A program made the position numbers and the translations under genes. The notes under the pieces are model-generated. The model made no database searches. It was not told the DNA's origin and saw only the letters and a program-made list of their open reading frames with translations. Shown here piece after piece: positions 10,179 to 21,124 of a DNA stretch of 64,000 nt; within the stretch, counting starts at the first letter, position 1; each line of letters starts with the position of its first letter. This stretch comes from Flectonema sp. DT1601 (taxonomy: Eukaryota > Euglenozoa > Diplonemea > Diplonemida > Diplonemidae), in NCBI GenBank assembly GCA_964019425.1, contig OZ025834.1, positions 564,501-628,500 on the forward strand. The letters run 5' to 3'.

Positions 10179-10221
10179 GATAACTGCAATGAAACTTCTA
10201 ATATTACCCGACGGCATTCTT

Positions 10222-10268
10222 GGAGGACACTGCGGCAACTTTACACCGGTATGCGCCGCAGTATCTCC
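10222..10268 (+). other. Strong stem-loop in the 3' region of gene A copy 1
   Basis: GGAG(10222-10225)/CTCC(10265-10268) and ACTGCGGC(10229-10236)/GCCGCAGT(10255-10262) form a 12-bp two-part stem around an 18-nt loop, about 45 nt after the stop. The same structure follows copies 2, 3 and 4 (near 14315, 16855 and 21981). Possibly a 3'-UTR stability or processing element. Confidence 0.6.
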
Positions 10269-10609
10269 TGTGAGTGTCTATTATTCCTCTCTTTTTATAT
10301 ACATTGCTCCTGACTCTATTACTTGTTCGTGTTCGGGTATAAAGAGTTGAGGAGAAAAGAAAAAAAAAGAAAAAAAAGTAAACCCTCCCTTACAACAAAC
10401 ACTAACTGGTCACGAAAACGGTATGCAAATGTGACCACAATGTTGTGTTTATATTTAGTGTTTTGTTTCTCTCTCTTTATACCAAACCAACTGAATGTTA
10501 CCCAGTTAGTGATGGTATCACTTCGGTGGATGGTGTTTGGAACTGTTGTTTACTTTTTTATCCTTTATTCAAACTTTTTCCACTTCACAGAATAGTTAAA
10601 CTGTATTCA

Positions 10610-11330
10610 CAATCCTAATATACTCACTGACTCTGTAATTGCCCCAACCTGCTTTGTTTTTCATTCACTTTATTTGTTGGCCATCCTTTGTTGTCTTCTT
10701 CCCCACTTGCTTCTCAATCATTTGATGTACAACGATGAACTTTTCGGATCGCTCAGCGGAGTGTCGAAGAACACCATTTAATATACTCACTGACTCTGAT
10801 GATTGTTTTCTGTTAGTTAATTGTTTACAGCTAATCAAAACTGCCTGGCTATCCTCACTTCTTTGACTCCGTGAGTCTCATCTACAGAGAATAAAGTTCT
10901 TTCTTCGAATTGTTTCCCCCGCTCTCATATCATTTGATGTACAACGATGAACTTCTCGGATCGCTCAGCGAGGTGTCGAAGAACACCATTTAATATACTC
11001 ACTGACTCTGATGATTGTTTCATTGCCCAACCTGCTTTGTTTTTCATTCACTTTATTTGTTGGCCATCCTTTGTTGTCTTCTTCCCCACTTCTCAATCAT
11101 TTGATGTACAACGATGAACTTTTCGGATCGCTCAGCGAGGTGTCGAAGAACACCATTTAATATACTCACTGACTCTGATGATTGTTTTATTGCCCCAACC
11201 TGCAATTGTTTTCATTCACTTTGTTTGTCACGTTCGAACTTCATTGACAGCCATCCTTTGTCACTTTGCTTCTCAATCATTTGATACAAAAAAATGAACT
11301 TTTCAGATCGGGAAAGCTGCTATCCGAATA
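10610..11330 (+). repeat. 172-bp repeat array 1 (between A copy 1 and B copy 1)
   Basis: Diverged copies of the 172-bp unit, recognisable by GATGTACAACGATGAACTT, CGGATCGCTCAGCG, the hairpin GGTGT-CGAAGA-ACACC and ATATACTCACTGACTCTG. Copies begin near 10730, 10940 and 11110; the one near 10940 follows the variant module containing GTTAATTGTTTACAGC. The final copy decays near 11300-11330. The remaining 10179-10610 and 11330-11568 hold 3'/5' flanks without recognisable genes. Confidence 0.85.
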
Positions 11331-11568
11331 TTGTATTAATCCATAGATGTTGTCCTGAATTTGATAATCCTCCGTTTGCGGAGATTCACTGAAATCTATC
11401 AGCTGCTGACAATTAGTACTTTAAGTTGTGGTGTACTTAAATTATTATTTTTAACACAGACACTTTCCGATGAGGTGACACTACAATGTTTGGCGATTAA
11501 TAAAATATTTGTGTAACGCTCAATAATTTAATTCCGCTCCCTTCAGTCGCAAGGTGGAAACCTTGGCA

Positions 11569-12567
11569 ATGCCTTCCTTGGTATGTATTGGTAGCGATGA
11601 ATGTTGTTTTGAGTCACTAGATATTGTACAAAGTATTCTTGATGAGGGAGATCAACAGACACTGTCCCTCGCGATGAAGAAAGGGTTGAAGCTGAAAACT
11701 GGAGATCATTTGACGGCTTTGCAAAATGAAGCAGCAGTCGCTCTGTACTTGAGACACATTGAATTTATGAAAAGAAATTCGTTCAGCACTATTGCTGCGA
11801 GTAAAACGCTATTACTGCTGCAGGCAGTTACCAGTAAGCTCATCAGTACTGACGGGAGTCTGGAAGAAGCAAAACAAATGGCAATAACAGTTCTGAAGTC
11901 AGGTGTAGTCAGTCTCAGTACCGAGTCCAACTTGACGGAAGTATTTCTCGACTCCAGTAAAGAGTTGGAGAGCTGTGAGCAAGTACTGGAAGCTGAGAAT
12001 TCCCAAATACTTCCCAAAGAAGAAACCAACCAGCCCCGACAGTCAACACCACAAGAACGCATCACAAAACGGAAAGTCGGAAGTATAATATCACAGAACG
12101 ATGCAATCATGATCGTCGACCACGTCAAAGAGTCAATTTTTGATCACGCTAGACTGCTGAGATTTGCTCTCCGCACTACACAGCGAGAGGATCATACTCA
12201 GGCTACAGTCGCCCTTTCGTTACCTCCACCACCTGTTGAGTTGTCAAAGAGTTTAGAAGAGTCTTTATTTAATAATCAACAAGTTAATGAATTGATTACC
12301 TTTGAAGAATCTGTTAGTTCCCTCCTTTTTGAAACTTCTGAGCTGACGCTTTCCGAAATTGTCATCCGCCAAGAAGTTGTCTGCAGTGAATACGCTGCTA
12401 TTGCTGAGATCTTTGATGACGCAGATGATGATGCGAAAGGTTTGAGTAACTCTGAATACGAAAGAGCTGTGAAGTCATTCAACGCCACTGTTACTAAGGA
12501 ACTGCGTACAGCTGACGGATTTGACACGAGAATAGCGAAATTAGAGTCTGCAATGACTGGGAAATGA
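11569..12567 (+). CDS. Gene B copy 1: unknown helical acidic protein
   Basis: 332 aa, no signal peptide or TM segment. The N-terminal half looks like an all-helical repeat or coiled domain (residues 20-110); a Pro/Gln-rich linker around 150-165 precedes a second helical domain with VDHVKESIFDHARLLRFALR, a SLPPPPVELSKSLEE turn and an acidic segment (EIFDDADDDAK). I do not recognise the family. The frame is open back to a GTG at 11554, but the CCTTCAG acceptor ends at 11546 and the first ATG is 11569. An apparently identical copy lies exactly 7,666 bp downstream (19235). Codon use is mixed, less biased than gene A. Confidence 0.75.
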   Translation: MPSLVCIGSDECCFESLDIVQSILDEGDQQTLSLAMKKGLKLKTGDHLTALQNEAAVALYLRHIEFMKRNSFSTIAASKTLLLLQAVTSKLISTDGSLEEAKQMAITVLKSGVVSLSTESNLTEVFLDSSKELESCEQVLEAENSQILPKEETNQPRQSTPQERITKRKVGSIISQNDAIMIVDHVKESIFDHARLLRFALRTTQREDHTQATVALSLPPPPVELSKSLEESLFNNQQVNELITFEESVSSLLFETSELTLSEIVIRQEVVCSEYAAIAEIFDDADDDAKGLSNSEYERAVKSFNATVTKELRTADGFDTRIAKLESAMTGK

Positions 12568-12806
12568 AACTTATTATCACCACTTTCTGTGTAATCAAAT
12601 GCATCTAACATGAGTGGTAACATTGAATTTACCACAGTTGGACCGTCTTACCTGCATAGCAGTACTTCCCATCGTTTCTTTTTGTATTCGATGCAGAAAG
12701 ATCGTTGGTACTTTTAACTATACTTTTTTTCATACACTTCAATTATACAAAAAAATAAAAAAATAGGGCGACTGTTTATGATTCTTTTCGTTGTGCAATT
12801 CTTTTT

Positions 12807-12946
12807 ACCGACGTAGTCGAAGAAAGAAGAAACTATTCAGATTGAAAGCTGTTATTTCTCATGGTCATGAGTTATTTTCCGTACGACAGGATTCTGTCTG
12901 CGTTCAACGAAATATAAGGCTTTATCTGAAATGGTTTTTTTTTTTT
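12807..12946 (+). repeat. Dispersed repeat R1, copy a (3' of gene B)
   Basis: Starts ACCGACGTAGTCG and ends TCTGAAATGG followed by a T run. Related copies are at 20473-20612 (part of the 7.7-kb duplication), 49375-49496 and 56437-56569, always 3' of a gene. The start forms a small CCGAC-GTA-GTCGG-type hairpin (imperfect in this copy). A terminal T run would suit RNA polymerase III termination, but no box A/B promoter was recognised. Confidence 0.75.
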
Positions 12947-13088
12947 TATTACTGAAAATTATTGACTCATTTCATTTTATTTTCATAATTATTTTCACAG
13001 ATAAACCCAACCATGCAGTCTACTTCCGGGACTGGAAATAGTGAAAGAGATGCCAGAAATCAAACAACAAATAAAGAACATAATTATC

Positions 13089-13119
13089 GATAGAATTAAC
13101 TTAAAAAGTTAATTCTATC
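13089..13119. repeat. Perfect 14-bp inverted repeat (hairpin)
   Basis: GATAGAATTAACTT, spacer AAA, then its exact reverse complement. The right arm (from 13109) is the point from which the sequence is duplicated again at 15649, so the palindrome marks a rearrangement breakpoint. It is repeated at 20755-20785. Confidence 0.9.
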
Positions 13120-13458
13120 AAAGCTAAAAGGAGATGAAGAGGAATCTCAGAGAGTTCTCTGTTGCTTTCTTTTGACGTATTTCGGAGTATATTGCCTTTC
13201 TGAGTACTGCTAAATAGAATTTCATGAAATAGGAATTTAGATGTTTTTGTGTCGGTCACCGACAGGGTTAAAACAAATGGTATAGTAGGAAATAATAATA
13301 AATCTTAGGGATTTATTAGGGATTTTCGCTGTTCACACGTGTGGCAGCTATGATATGGTGTGTGCAATGCAGAACGGTATTCATTTTGTAATCACTGATT
13401 TTGTAAACGACCTATTTATGTTTTTACTTCCTCAGCTACTTTCTCGTACACCACAACA

Positions 13459-14271
13459 ATGCCAATGCTCCGTAGTCTCGCAGTCATCACGTTCTGTGCC
13501 GCAAGTTCAATGGTCTTGGCGGATGACCAGCAGTCTGGTGGAAGAACAATCAACGAACACGACCTTCGGAGTGAGAATACCCTGCGTGAGAAACTCAGAC
13601 AGGCTAAGGAGAAATCTCTAAAGAAAGATTCCGATCCAACAGCTAATATTTTGTCAAATCTTGGTAAGCTGACGTCTGAACTCAAAGCGAGGACTGTAAA
13701 ACAGCTGTCTGAGGCAGCAGAATACCAGGAAAGTCACCCTGCTGCTCGAGAACTCAGAAAGAGGATCGACGAGGAGAACGAGTACGTCGTGAAGAACAAT
13801 GTTGAGTTCACAAGGGAGATGAAGATCAAGCGTAAGAAGGAAGTTAATGATGTGTTACAACAGATTGCTATTGACAAGAGTAACAAGATCTACGAGGAGG
13901 TCATGAAGAAGAAGGCAGTGATGGATGCGTTGCGTCCGCACCACCACAAGACTAATGAAGGTGCGGGGACCCCGTCTAGCTTCAACAACGGGAATGAAGG
14001 TCACCATGGCGGTGAGTCACCCACAGTTGCCCTGAGAGGTGTATCGACTCAGTCTTACAATGAGAAAAATGAAAAGGAGCAGGTAGAGATGCTGAGACAG
14101 CATCTGAACACGAACTCACGCAAAGGACACACAGAGGCTGAGATCCTTGCAATCCAACAGCAGTTGAAGATGGGCCTCGACAACAAGAAGCGCGAGAGAG
14201 AAGAGCGTCTAGTTCGCAAGCGACTTGAAGCTGAACAGGCAGCTAAGAACAGTGAACGTATGAATGCTTAG
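13459..14271 (+). CDS. Gene A copy 2: secreted charged coiled-coil protein
   Basis: 270 aa, same protein as copy 1, including signal peptide, HPAA segment, His/Gly/Asn linker and C-terminal coiled coil. The start is ATG 13459, 23 nt after the CTCAG acceptor at 13435. The upstream region differs from copy 1 but matches copies 3 and 4. The 3' region differs from copy 1 by a few substitutions (for example around 14550, 14618 and 14744). Same tubulin-like codon bias. Confidence 0.85.
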   Translation: MPMLRSLAVITFCAASSMVLADDQQSGGRTINEHDLRSENTLREKLRQAKEKSLKKDSDPTANILSNLGKLTSELKARTVKQLSEAAEYQESHPAARELRKRIDEENEYVVKNNVEFTREMKIKRKKEVNDVLQQIAIDKSNKIYEEVMKKKAVMDALRPHHHKTNEGAGTPSSFNNGNEGHHGGESPTVALRGVSTQSYNEKNEKEQVEMLRQHLNTNSRKGHTEAEILAIQQQLKMGLDNKKREREERLVRKRLEAEQAAKNSERMNA

Positions 14272-14694
14272 GATAACTGCAATGAAACTTCTAATATTAC
14301 CCGACGGCATTCTTGGAGGACACTGCGGCAACTTTACACCGGTATGCGCCGCAGTATCTCCTGTGAGTGTCTATTATTCCTCTCTTTTTATATACATTGC
14401 TCCTGACTCTATTACTTGTTCGTGTTCGGGTATAAAGAGTTGAGGAGAAAAGAAAAAAAAAGAAAAAAAAGTAAACCCTCCCTTACAACAAACACTAACT
14501 GGTCACGAAAACGGTATGCAAATGTGACCACAATGTTGTGTTTATATTTATTGTTTTGTTTCTCTCTCTTTATACCAAACCAACTGAATGTTACCCAGTT
14601 AGTGATGGTATCACTTCAGTGGATGGTGTTTGGAACTGTTGTTTACTTTTTTATCCTTTATTCAAACTTTTTCCACTTCACAGAATAGTTAAAC

Positions 14695-15648
14695 TGTATT
14701 CACAATCCTAATATACTCACTGACTCTGTAATTGCCCCAACCTGCGTTGTTCTTCATTCACTTTATTTGTTGGCCATCCTTTGTTGTCTTCTTCCCAACT
14801 TACTTCTCAATCATTTGATGTACAACGATGAACTTTTCGGATCGCTCAGCGAGGTGTCGAAGAACACCATTTAATATACTCACTGACTCTGATGATTGTT
14901 TCATTGCCCCAACCTGCAATTGTTTTCATTCACTTTATTTGTTGGCCATCCTTTGTTGTCTTCTTCCCAACGTGCTTCTCAATCATTTGATGTACAACGA
15001 TGAACTTCTCGGATCGCTCAGCGAGGTGTCGAAGAACACCATTTAATATACTCACTGACTCTGATGATTGTTTCATTGCCCCAACCTGCAATTGTTTTCA
15101 TTCACTTTATTTGTTGGCCATCCTTTGTTGTCTTCTTCCCAACGTGCTTCTCAATCATTTGATGTACAACGATGAACTTCTCGGATCGCTCAGCGAGGTG
15201 TCGAAGAACACCATTTAATATACTCACTGACTCTGATGATTGTTTCATTGCCCCAACCTGCAATTGTTTTCATTCACTTTATTTGTTGGCCATCCTTTGT
15301 TGTCTTCTTCCCAACGTGCTTCTCAATCATTTGATGTACAACGATGAACTTCTCGGATCGCTCAGCGAGGTGTCGAAGAACACCATTTAATATACTCACT
15401 GACTCTGATGATTGTTTCATTGCCCCAACCTGCAATTGTTTTCATTCACTTTATTTGTTGGCCATCCTTTGTTGTCTTCTTCCCAACGTGCTTCTCAATC
15501 ATTTGATGTACAACGATGAACTTCTCGGATCGCTCAGCGAGGTGTCGAAGAACACCATTTAATATACTCACTGACTCTGATGATTGTTTTCTGTTAGTTA
15601 ATTGTTTACAGCTAATCAAAACTGCCTGGCTATCCTCACTTCTTTGAC
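14695..15648 (+). repeat. 172-bp repeat array 2
   Basis: About five units at 172-bp spacing (GATGAACTT landmarks near 14828, 15000, 15172, 15344 and 15516), nearly identical. It ends with the variant GTTAATTGTTTACAGC module, which breaks off at 15648 and joins directly to the right arm of the spacer palindrome sequence. Confidence 0.92.
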
Positions 15649-15998
15649 TTAATTCTATCAAAGCTAAAAGGAGATGAAGAGGAATCTCAGAGAGTTCTCT
15701 GTTGCTTTCTTTTGACGTATTTCGGAGTATATTGCCTTTCTGAGTACTGCTAAATAGAATTTCATGAAATAGGAATTTAGATGTTTTTGTGTCGGTCACC
15801 GACAGGGTTAAAACAAATGGTATAGTAGGAAATAATAATAAATCTTAGGGATTTATTAGGGATTTTCGCTGTTCACACGTGTGGCAGCTATGATATGGTG
15901 TGTGCAATGCAGAACGGTATTCATTTTGTAATCACTGATTTTGTAAACGACCTATTTATGTTTTTACTTCCTCAGCTACTTTCTCGTACACCACAACA

Positions 15999-16811
15999 AT
16001 GCCAATGCTCCGTAGTCTCGCAGTCATCACGTTCTGTGCCGCAAGTTCAATGGTCTTGGCGGATGACCAGCAGTCTGGTGGAAGAACAATCAACGAACAC
16101 GACCTTCGGAGTGAGAATACCCTGCGTGAGAAACTCAGACAGGCTAAGGAGAAATCTCTAAAGAAAGATTCCGATCCAACAGCTAATATTTTGTCAAATC
16201 TTGGTAAGCTGACGTCTGAACTCAAAGCGAGGACTGTAAAACAGCTGTCTGAGGCAGCAGAATACCAGGAAAGTCACCCTGCTGCTCGAGAACTCAGAAA
16301 GAGGATCGACGAGGAGAACGAGTACGTCGTGAAGAACAATGTTGAGTTCACAAGGGAGATGAAGATCAAGCGTAAGAAGGAAGTTAATGATGTGTTACAA
16401 CAGATTGCTATTGACAAGAGTAACAAGATCTACGAGGAGGTCATGAAGAAGAAGGCAGTGATGGATGCGTTGCGTCCGCACCACCACAAGACTAATGAAG
16501 GTGCGGGGACCCCGTCTAGCTTCAACAACGGGAATGAAGGTCACCATGGCGGTGAGTCACCCACAGTTGCCCTGAGAGGTGTATCGACTCAGTCTTACAA
16601 TGAGAAAAATGAAAAGGAGCAGGTAGAGATGCTGAGACAGCATCTGAACACGAACTCACGCAAAGGACACACAGAGGCTGAGATCCTTGCAATCCAACAG
16701 CAGTTGAAGATGGGCCTCGACAACAAGAAGCGCGAGAGAGAAGAGCGTCTAGTTCGCAAGCGACTTGAAGCTGAACAGGCAGCTAAGAACAGTGAACGTA
16801 TGAATGCTTAG
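15999..16811 (+). CDS. Gene A copy 3: secreted charged coiled-coil protein
   Basis: 270 aa, identical to the other A products. It lies in the second half of the 2,540-bp tandem duplication, with the same acceptor (CTCAG ending 15975) and the same 3' stem-loop (near 16855-16901). See gene A copy 1 for domains. It is directly preceded by another A unit rather than by gene B, so A:B stoichiometry here is 2:1. Confidence 0.85.
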   Translation: MPMLRSLAVITFCAASSMVLADDQQSGGRTINEHDLRSENTLREKLRQAKEKSLKKDSDPTANILSNLGKLTSELKARTVKQLSEAAEYQESHPAARELRKRIDEENEYVVKNNVEFTREMKIKRKKEVNDVLQQIAIDKSNKIYEEVMKKKAVMDALRPHHHKTNEGAGTPSSFNNGNEGHHGGESPTVALRGVSTQSYNEKNEKEQVEMLRQHLNTNSRKGHTEAEILAIQQQLKMGLDNKKREREERLVRKRLEAEQAAKNSERMNA

Positions 16812-17234
16812 GATAACTGCAATGAAACTTCTAATATTACCCGACGGCATTCTTGGAGGACACTGCGGCAACTTTACACCGGTATGCGCCGCAGTATCTC
16901 CTGTGAGTGTCTATTATTCCTCTCTTTTTATATACATTGCTCCTGACTCTATTACTTGTTCGTGTTCGGGTATAAAGAGTTGAGGAGAAAAGAAAAAAAA
17001 AGAAAAAAAAGTAAACCCTCCCTTACAACAAACACTAACTGGTCACGAAAACGGTATGCAAATGTGACCACAATGTTGTGTTTATATTTATTGTTTTGTT
17101 TCTCTCTCTTTATACCAAACCAACTGAATGTTACCCAGTTAGTGATGGTATCACTTCAGTGGATGGTGTTTGGAACTGTTGTTTACTTTTTTATCCTTTA
17201 TTCAAACTTTTTCCACTTCACAGAATAGTTAAAC

Positions 17235-18990
17235 TGTATTCACAATCCTAATATACTCACTGACTCTGTAATTGCCCCAACCTGCGTTGTTCTTCATTCA
17301 CTTTATTTGTTGGCCATCCTTTGTTGTCTTCTTCCCAACTTACTTCTCAATCATTTGATGTACAACGATGAACTTTTCGGATCGCTCAGCGAGGTGTCGA
17401 AGAACACCATTTAATATACTCACTGACTCTGATGATTGTTTCATTGCCCCAACCTGCAATTGTTTTCATTCACTTTATTTGTTGGCCATCCTTTGTTGTC
17501 TTCTTCCCAACGTGCTTCTCAATCATTTGATGTACAACGATGAACTTCTCGGATCGCTCAGCGAGGTGTCGAAGAACACCATTTAATATACTCACTGACT
17601 CTGATGATTGTTTCATTGCCCCAACCTGCAATTGTTTTCATTCACTTTATTTGTTGGCCATCCTTTGTTGTCTTCTTCCCAACGTGCTTCTCAATCATTT
17701 GATGTACAACGATGAACTTCTCGGATCGCTCAGCGAGGTGTCGAAGAACACCATTTAATATACTCACTGACTCTGATGATTGTTTCATTGCCCCAACCTG
17801 CAATTGTTTTCATTCACTTTATTTGTTGGCCATCCTTTGTTGTCTTCTTCCCAACGTGCTTCTCAATCATTTGATGTACAACGATGAACTTCTCGGATCG
17901 CTCAGCGAGGTGTCGAAGAACACCATTTAATATACTCACTGACTCTGATGATTGTTTCATTGCCCCAACCTGCAATTGTTTTCATTCACTTTATTTGTTG
18001 GCCATCCTTTGTTGTCTTCTTCCCAACGTGCTTCTCAATCATTTGATGTACAACGATGAACTTCTCGGATCGCTCAGCGAGGTGTCGAAGAACACCATTT
18101 AATATACTCACTGACTCTGATGATTGTTTTCTGTTAGTTAATTGTTTACAGCTAATCAAAACTGCCTGGCTATCCTCACTTCTTTGACTCCGTGAGTCTC
18201 ATCTACAGAGAATAAAGTTCTTTCTTCGAATTGTTTCCCCCGCTCTCATATCATTTGATGTACAACGATGAACTTTTCGGATCGCTCAGCGAGGTGTCGA
18301 AGAACACCATTTAATATACTCACTGACTCTGATGATTGTTTCATTGCCCCAACCTGCTTTGTTTTTCATTCACTTTATTTGTTGGCCATCCTTTGTTGTC
18401 TTCTTCCCAACGTGCTTCTCAATCATTTGATGTACAACGATGAACTTCTCGGATCGCTCAGCGAGGTGTCGAAGAACACCATTTAATATACTCACTGACT
18501 CTGATGATTGTTTCATTGCCCCAACCTGCAATTGTTTTCATTCACTTTATTTGTTGGCCATCCTTTGTTGTCTTCTTCCCAACGTGCTTCTCAATCATTT
18601 GATGTACAACGATGAACTTCTCGGATCGCTCAGCGAGGTGTCGAAGAACACCATTTAATATACTCACTGACTCTGATGATTGTTTCATTGCCCCAACCTG
18701 CAATTGTTTTCATTCACTTTATTTGTTGGCCATCCTTTGTTGTCTTCTTCCCCACTTCTCAATCATTTGATGTACAACGATGAACTTTTCGGATCGCTCA
18801 GCGAGGTGTCGAAGAACACCATTTAATATACTCACTGACTCTGATGATTGTTTTATTGCCCCAACCTGCAATTGTTTTCATTCACTTTGTTTGTCACGTT
18901 CGAACTTCATTGACAGCCATCCTTTGTCACTTTGCTTCTCAATCATTTGATACAAAAAAATGAACTTTTCAGATCGGGAAAGCTGCTATC
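17235..18990 (+). repeat. 172-bp repeat array 3
   Basis: Five 172-bp units (landmarks 17368-18056), one variant module (about 212 bp, containing TTTACAGCTAATC and GAGAATAAAG), then further units at 18268, 18440, 18612 and about 18780. Landmark 17368 to 18268 is 900 bp, the higher-order period. It decays near 18990 exactly as array 1 does before gene B. Confidence 0.92.
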
Positions 18991-19234
18991 CGAATATTGT
19001 ATTAATCCATAGATGTTGTCCTGAATTTGATAATCCTCCGTTTGCGGAGATTCACTGAAATCTATCAGCTGCTGACAATTAGTACTTTAAGTTGTGGTGT
19101 ACTTAAATTATTATTTTTAACACAGACACTTTCCGATGAGGTGACACTACAATGTTTGGCGATTAATAAAATATTTGTGTAACGCTCAATAATTTAATTC
19201 CGCTCCCTTCAGTCGCAAGGTGGAAACCTTGGCA

Positions 19235-20233
19235 ATGCCTTCCTTGGTATGTATTGGTAGCGATGAATGTTGTTTTGAGTCACTAGATATTGTACAAAGT
19301 ATTCTTGATGAGGGAGATCAACAGACACTGTCCCTCGCGATGAAGAAAGGGTTGAAGCTGAAAACTGGAGATCATTTGACGGCTTTGCAAAATGAAGCAG
19401 CAGTCGCTCTGTACTTGAGACACATTGAATTTATGAAAAGAAATTCGTTCAGCACTATTGCTGCGAGTAAAACGCTATTACTGCTGCAGGCAGTTACCAG
19501 TAAGCTCATCAGTACTGACGGGAGTCTGGAAGAAGCAAAACAAATGGCAATAACAGTTCTGAAGTCAGGTGTAGTCAGTCTCAGTACCGAGTCCAACTTG
19601 ACGGAAGTATTTCTCGACTCCAGTAAAGAGTTGGAGAGCTGTGAGCAAGTACTGGAAGCTGAGAATTCCCAAATACTTCCCAAAGAAGAAACCAACCAGC
19701 CCCGACAGTCAACACCACAAGAACGCATCACAAAACGGAAAGTCGGAAGTATAATATCACAGAACGATGCAATCATGATCGTCGACCACGTCAAAGAGTC
19801 AATTTTTGATCACGCTAGACTGCTGAGATTTGCTCTCCGCACTACACAGCGAGAGGATCATACTCAGGCTACAGTCGCCCTTTCGTTACCTCCACCACCT
19901 GTTGAGTTGTCAAAGAGTTTAGAAGAGTCTTTATTTAATAATCAACAAGTTAATGAATTGATTACCTTTGAAGAATCTGTTAGTTCCCTCCTTTTTGAAA
20001 CTTCTGAGCTGACGCTTTCCGAAATTGTCATCCGCCAAGAAGTTGTCTGCAGTGAATACGCTGCTATTGCTGAGATCTTTGATGACGCAGATGATGATGC
20101 GAAAGGTTTGAGTAACTCTGAATACGAAAGAGCTGTGAAGTCATTCAACGCCACTGTTACTAAGGAACTGCGTACAGCTGACGGATTTGACACGAGAATA
20201 GCGAAATTAGAGTCTGCAATGACTGGGAAATGA
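19235..20233 (+). CDS. Gene B copy 2: unknown helical acidic protein
   Basis: 332 aa, protein identical to B copy 1. The acceptor (CCTTCAG ending 19212) and upstream 200 bp are also the same. Preservation of an intact frame in both copies argues that both could be functional, but near-zero divergence means selection cannot be judged. Family unknown; see copy 1. Confidence 0.75.
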   Translation: MPSLVCIGSDECCFESLDIVQSILDEGDQQTLSLAMKKGLKLKTGDHLTALQNEAAVALYLRHIEFMKRNSFSTIAASKTLLLLQAVTSKLISTDGSLEEAKQMAITVLKSGVVSLSTESNLTEVFLDSSKELESCEQVLEAENSQILPKEETNQPRQSTPQERITKRKVGSIISQNDAIMIVDHVKESIFDHARLLRFALRTTQREDHTQATVALSLPPPPVELSKSLEESLFNNQQVNELITFEESVSSLLFETSELTLSEIVIRQEVVCSEYAAIAEIFDDADDDAKGLSNSEYERAVKSFNATVTKELRTADGFDTRIAKLESAMTGK

Positions 20234-21124
20234 AACTTATTATCACCACTTTCTGTGTAATCAAATGCATCTAACATGAGTGGTAACATTGAATTTACCA
20301 CAGTTGGACCGTCTTACCTGCATAGCAGTACTTCCCATCGTTTCTTTTTGTATTCGATGCAGAAAGATCGTTGGTACTTTTAACTATACTTTTTTTCATA
20401 CACTTCAATTATACAAAAAAATAAAAAAATAGGGCGACTGTTTATGATTCTTTTCGTTGTGCAATTCTTTTTACCGACGTAGTCGAAGAAAGAAGAAACT
20501 ATTCAGATTGAAAGCTGTTATTTCTCATGGTCATGAGTTATTTTCCGTACGACAGGATTCTGTCTGCGTTCAACGAAATATAAGGCTTTATCTGAAATGG
20601 TTTTTTTTTTTTTATTACTGAAAATTATTGACTCATTTCATTTTATTTTCATAATTATTTTCACAGATAAACCCAACCATGCAGTCTACTTCCGGGACTG
20701 GAAATAGTGAAAGAGATGCCAGAAATCAAACAACAAATAAAGAACATAATTATCGATAGAATTAACTTAAAAAGTTAATTCTATCAAAGCTAAAAGGAGA
20801 TGAAGAGGAATCTCAGAGAGTTCTCTGTTGCTTTCTTTTGACGTATTTCGGAGTATATTGCCTTTCTGAGTACTGCTAAATAGAATTTCATGAAATAGGA
20901 ATTTAGATGTTTTTGTGTCGGTCACCGACAGGGTTAAAACAAATGGTATAGTAGGAAATAATAATAAATCTTAGGGATTTATTAGGGATTTTCGCTGTTC
21001 ACACGTGTGGCAGCTATGATATGGTGTGTGCAATGCAGAACGGTATTCATTTTGTAATCACTGATTTTGTAAACGACCTATTTATGTTTTTACTTCCTCA
21101 GCTACTTTCTCGTACACCACAACA
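20234..21124. other. B-to-A spacer, copy 2
   Basis: Duplicate of 12568-13458: R1 copy at 20473-20612, perfect inverted repeat at 20755-20785, TGTCGG hairpin near 20916 and the acceptor for A copy 4 ending at 21101. No gene seen. Confidence 0.75.
20473..20612 (+). repeat. Dispersed repeat R1, copy b
   Basis: Same as copy a at 12807, carried along by the 7,666-bp duplication rather than inserted independently. Confidence 0.75.

Larger units (their letters stand above)
12568..13458. other. B-to-A spacer, copy 1
   Basis: No gene. Contains a dispersed repeat R1 copy (12807-12946), a perfect 14-bp inverted repeat at 13089-13119, a TGTCGG-TCA-CCGACA hairpin at 13250-13264, and the pyrimidine-AG acceptor for gene A copy 2 ending at 13435. 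The spacer recurs at 20234-21124. Its part from 13109 on also recurs at 15649-15998. Confidence 0.75.
13109..18188 (+). repeat. 2,540-bp direct tandem duplication carrying gene A copies 2 and 3
   Basis: 13109-15648 repeats as 15649-18188. I saw no differences in the stretches compared by eye. Each unit comprises spacer end, gene A and five 172-bp repeats. The junction at 15648/15649 joins a repeat-array end to the inverted-repeat arm TTAATTCTATC. Confidence 0.9.

Noticed and set aside
10323-10595. 90-aa frame downstream of each A copy
   Set aside because: It opens at TTG, lies in the 3' region, has low-complexity Lys and hydrophobic stretches and no acceptor; differences between copies are not coding-biased.
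11225-11250. tRNA-like T-loop (CACGTTCGAACTTC)
   Set aside because: No acceptor, D or anticodon stems could be drawn around it; it only forms a 5-bp TGTCA/TGACA stem within a decayed repeat.
13355-13621. 88-aa frame overlapping the start of A copies 2-4
   Set aside because: It runs across the acceptor and the first part of gene A in another frame; absent upstream of copy 1.
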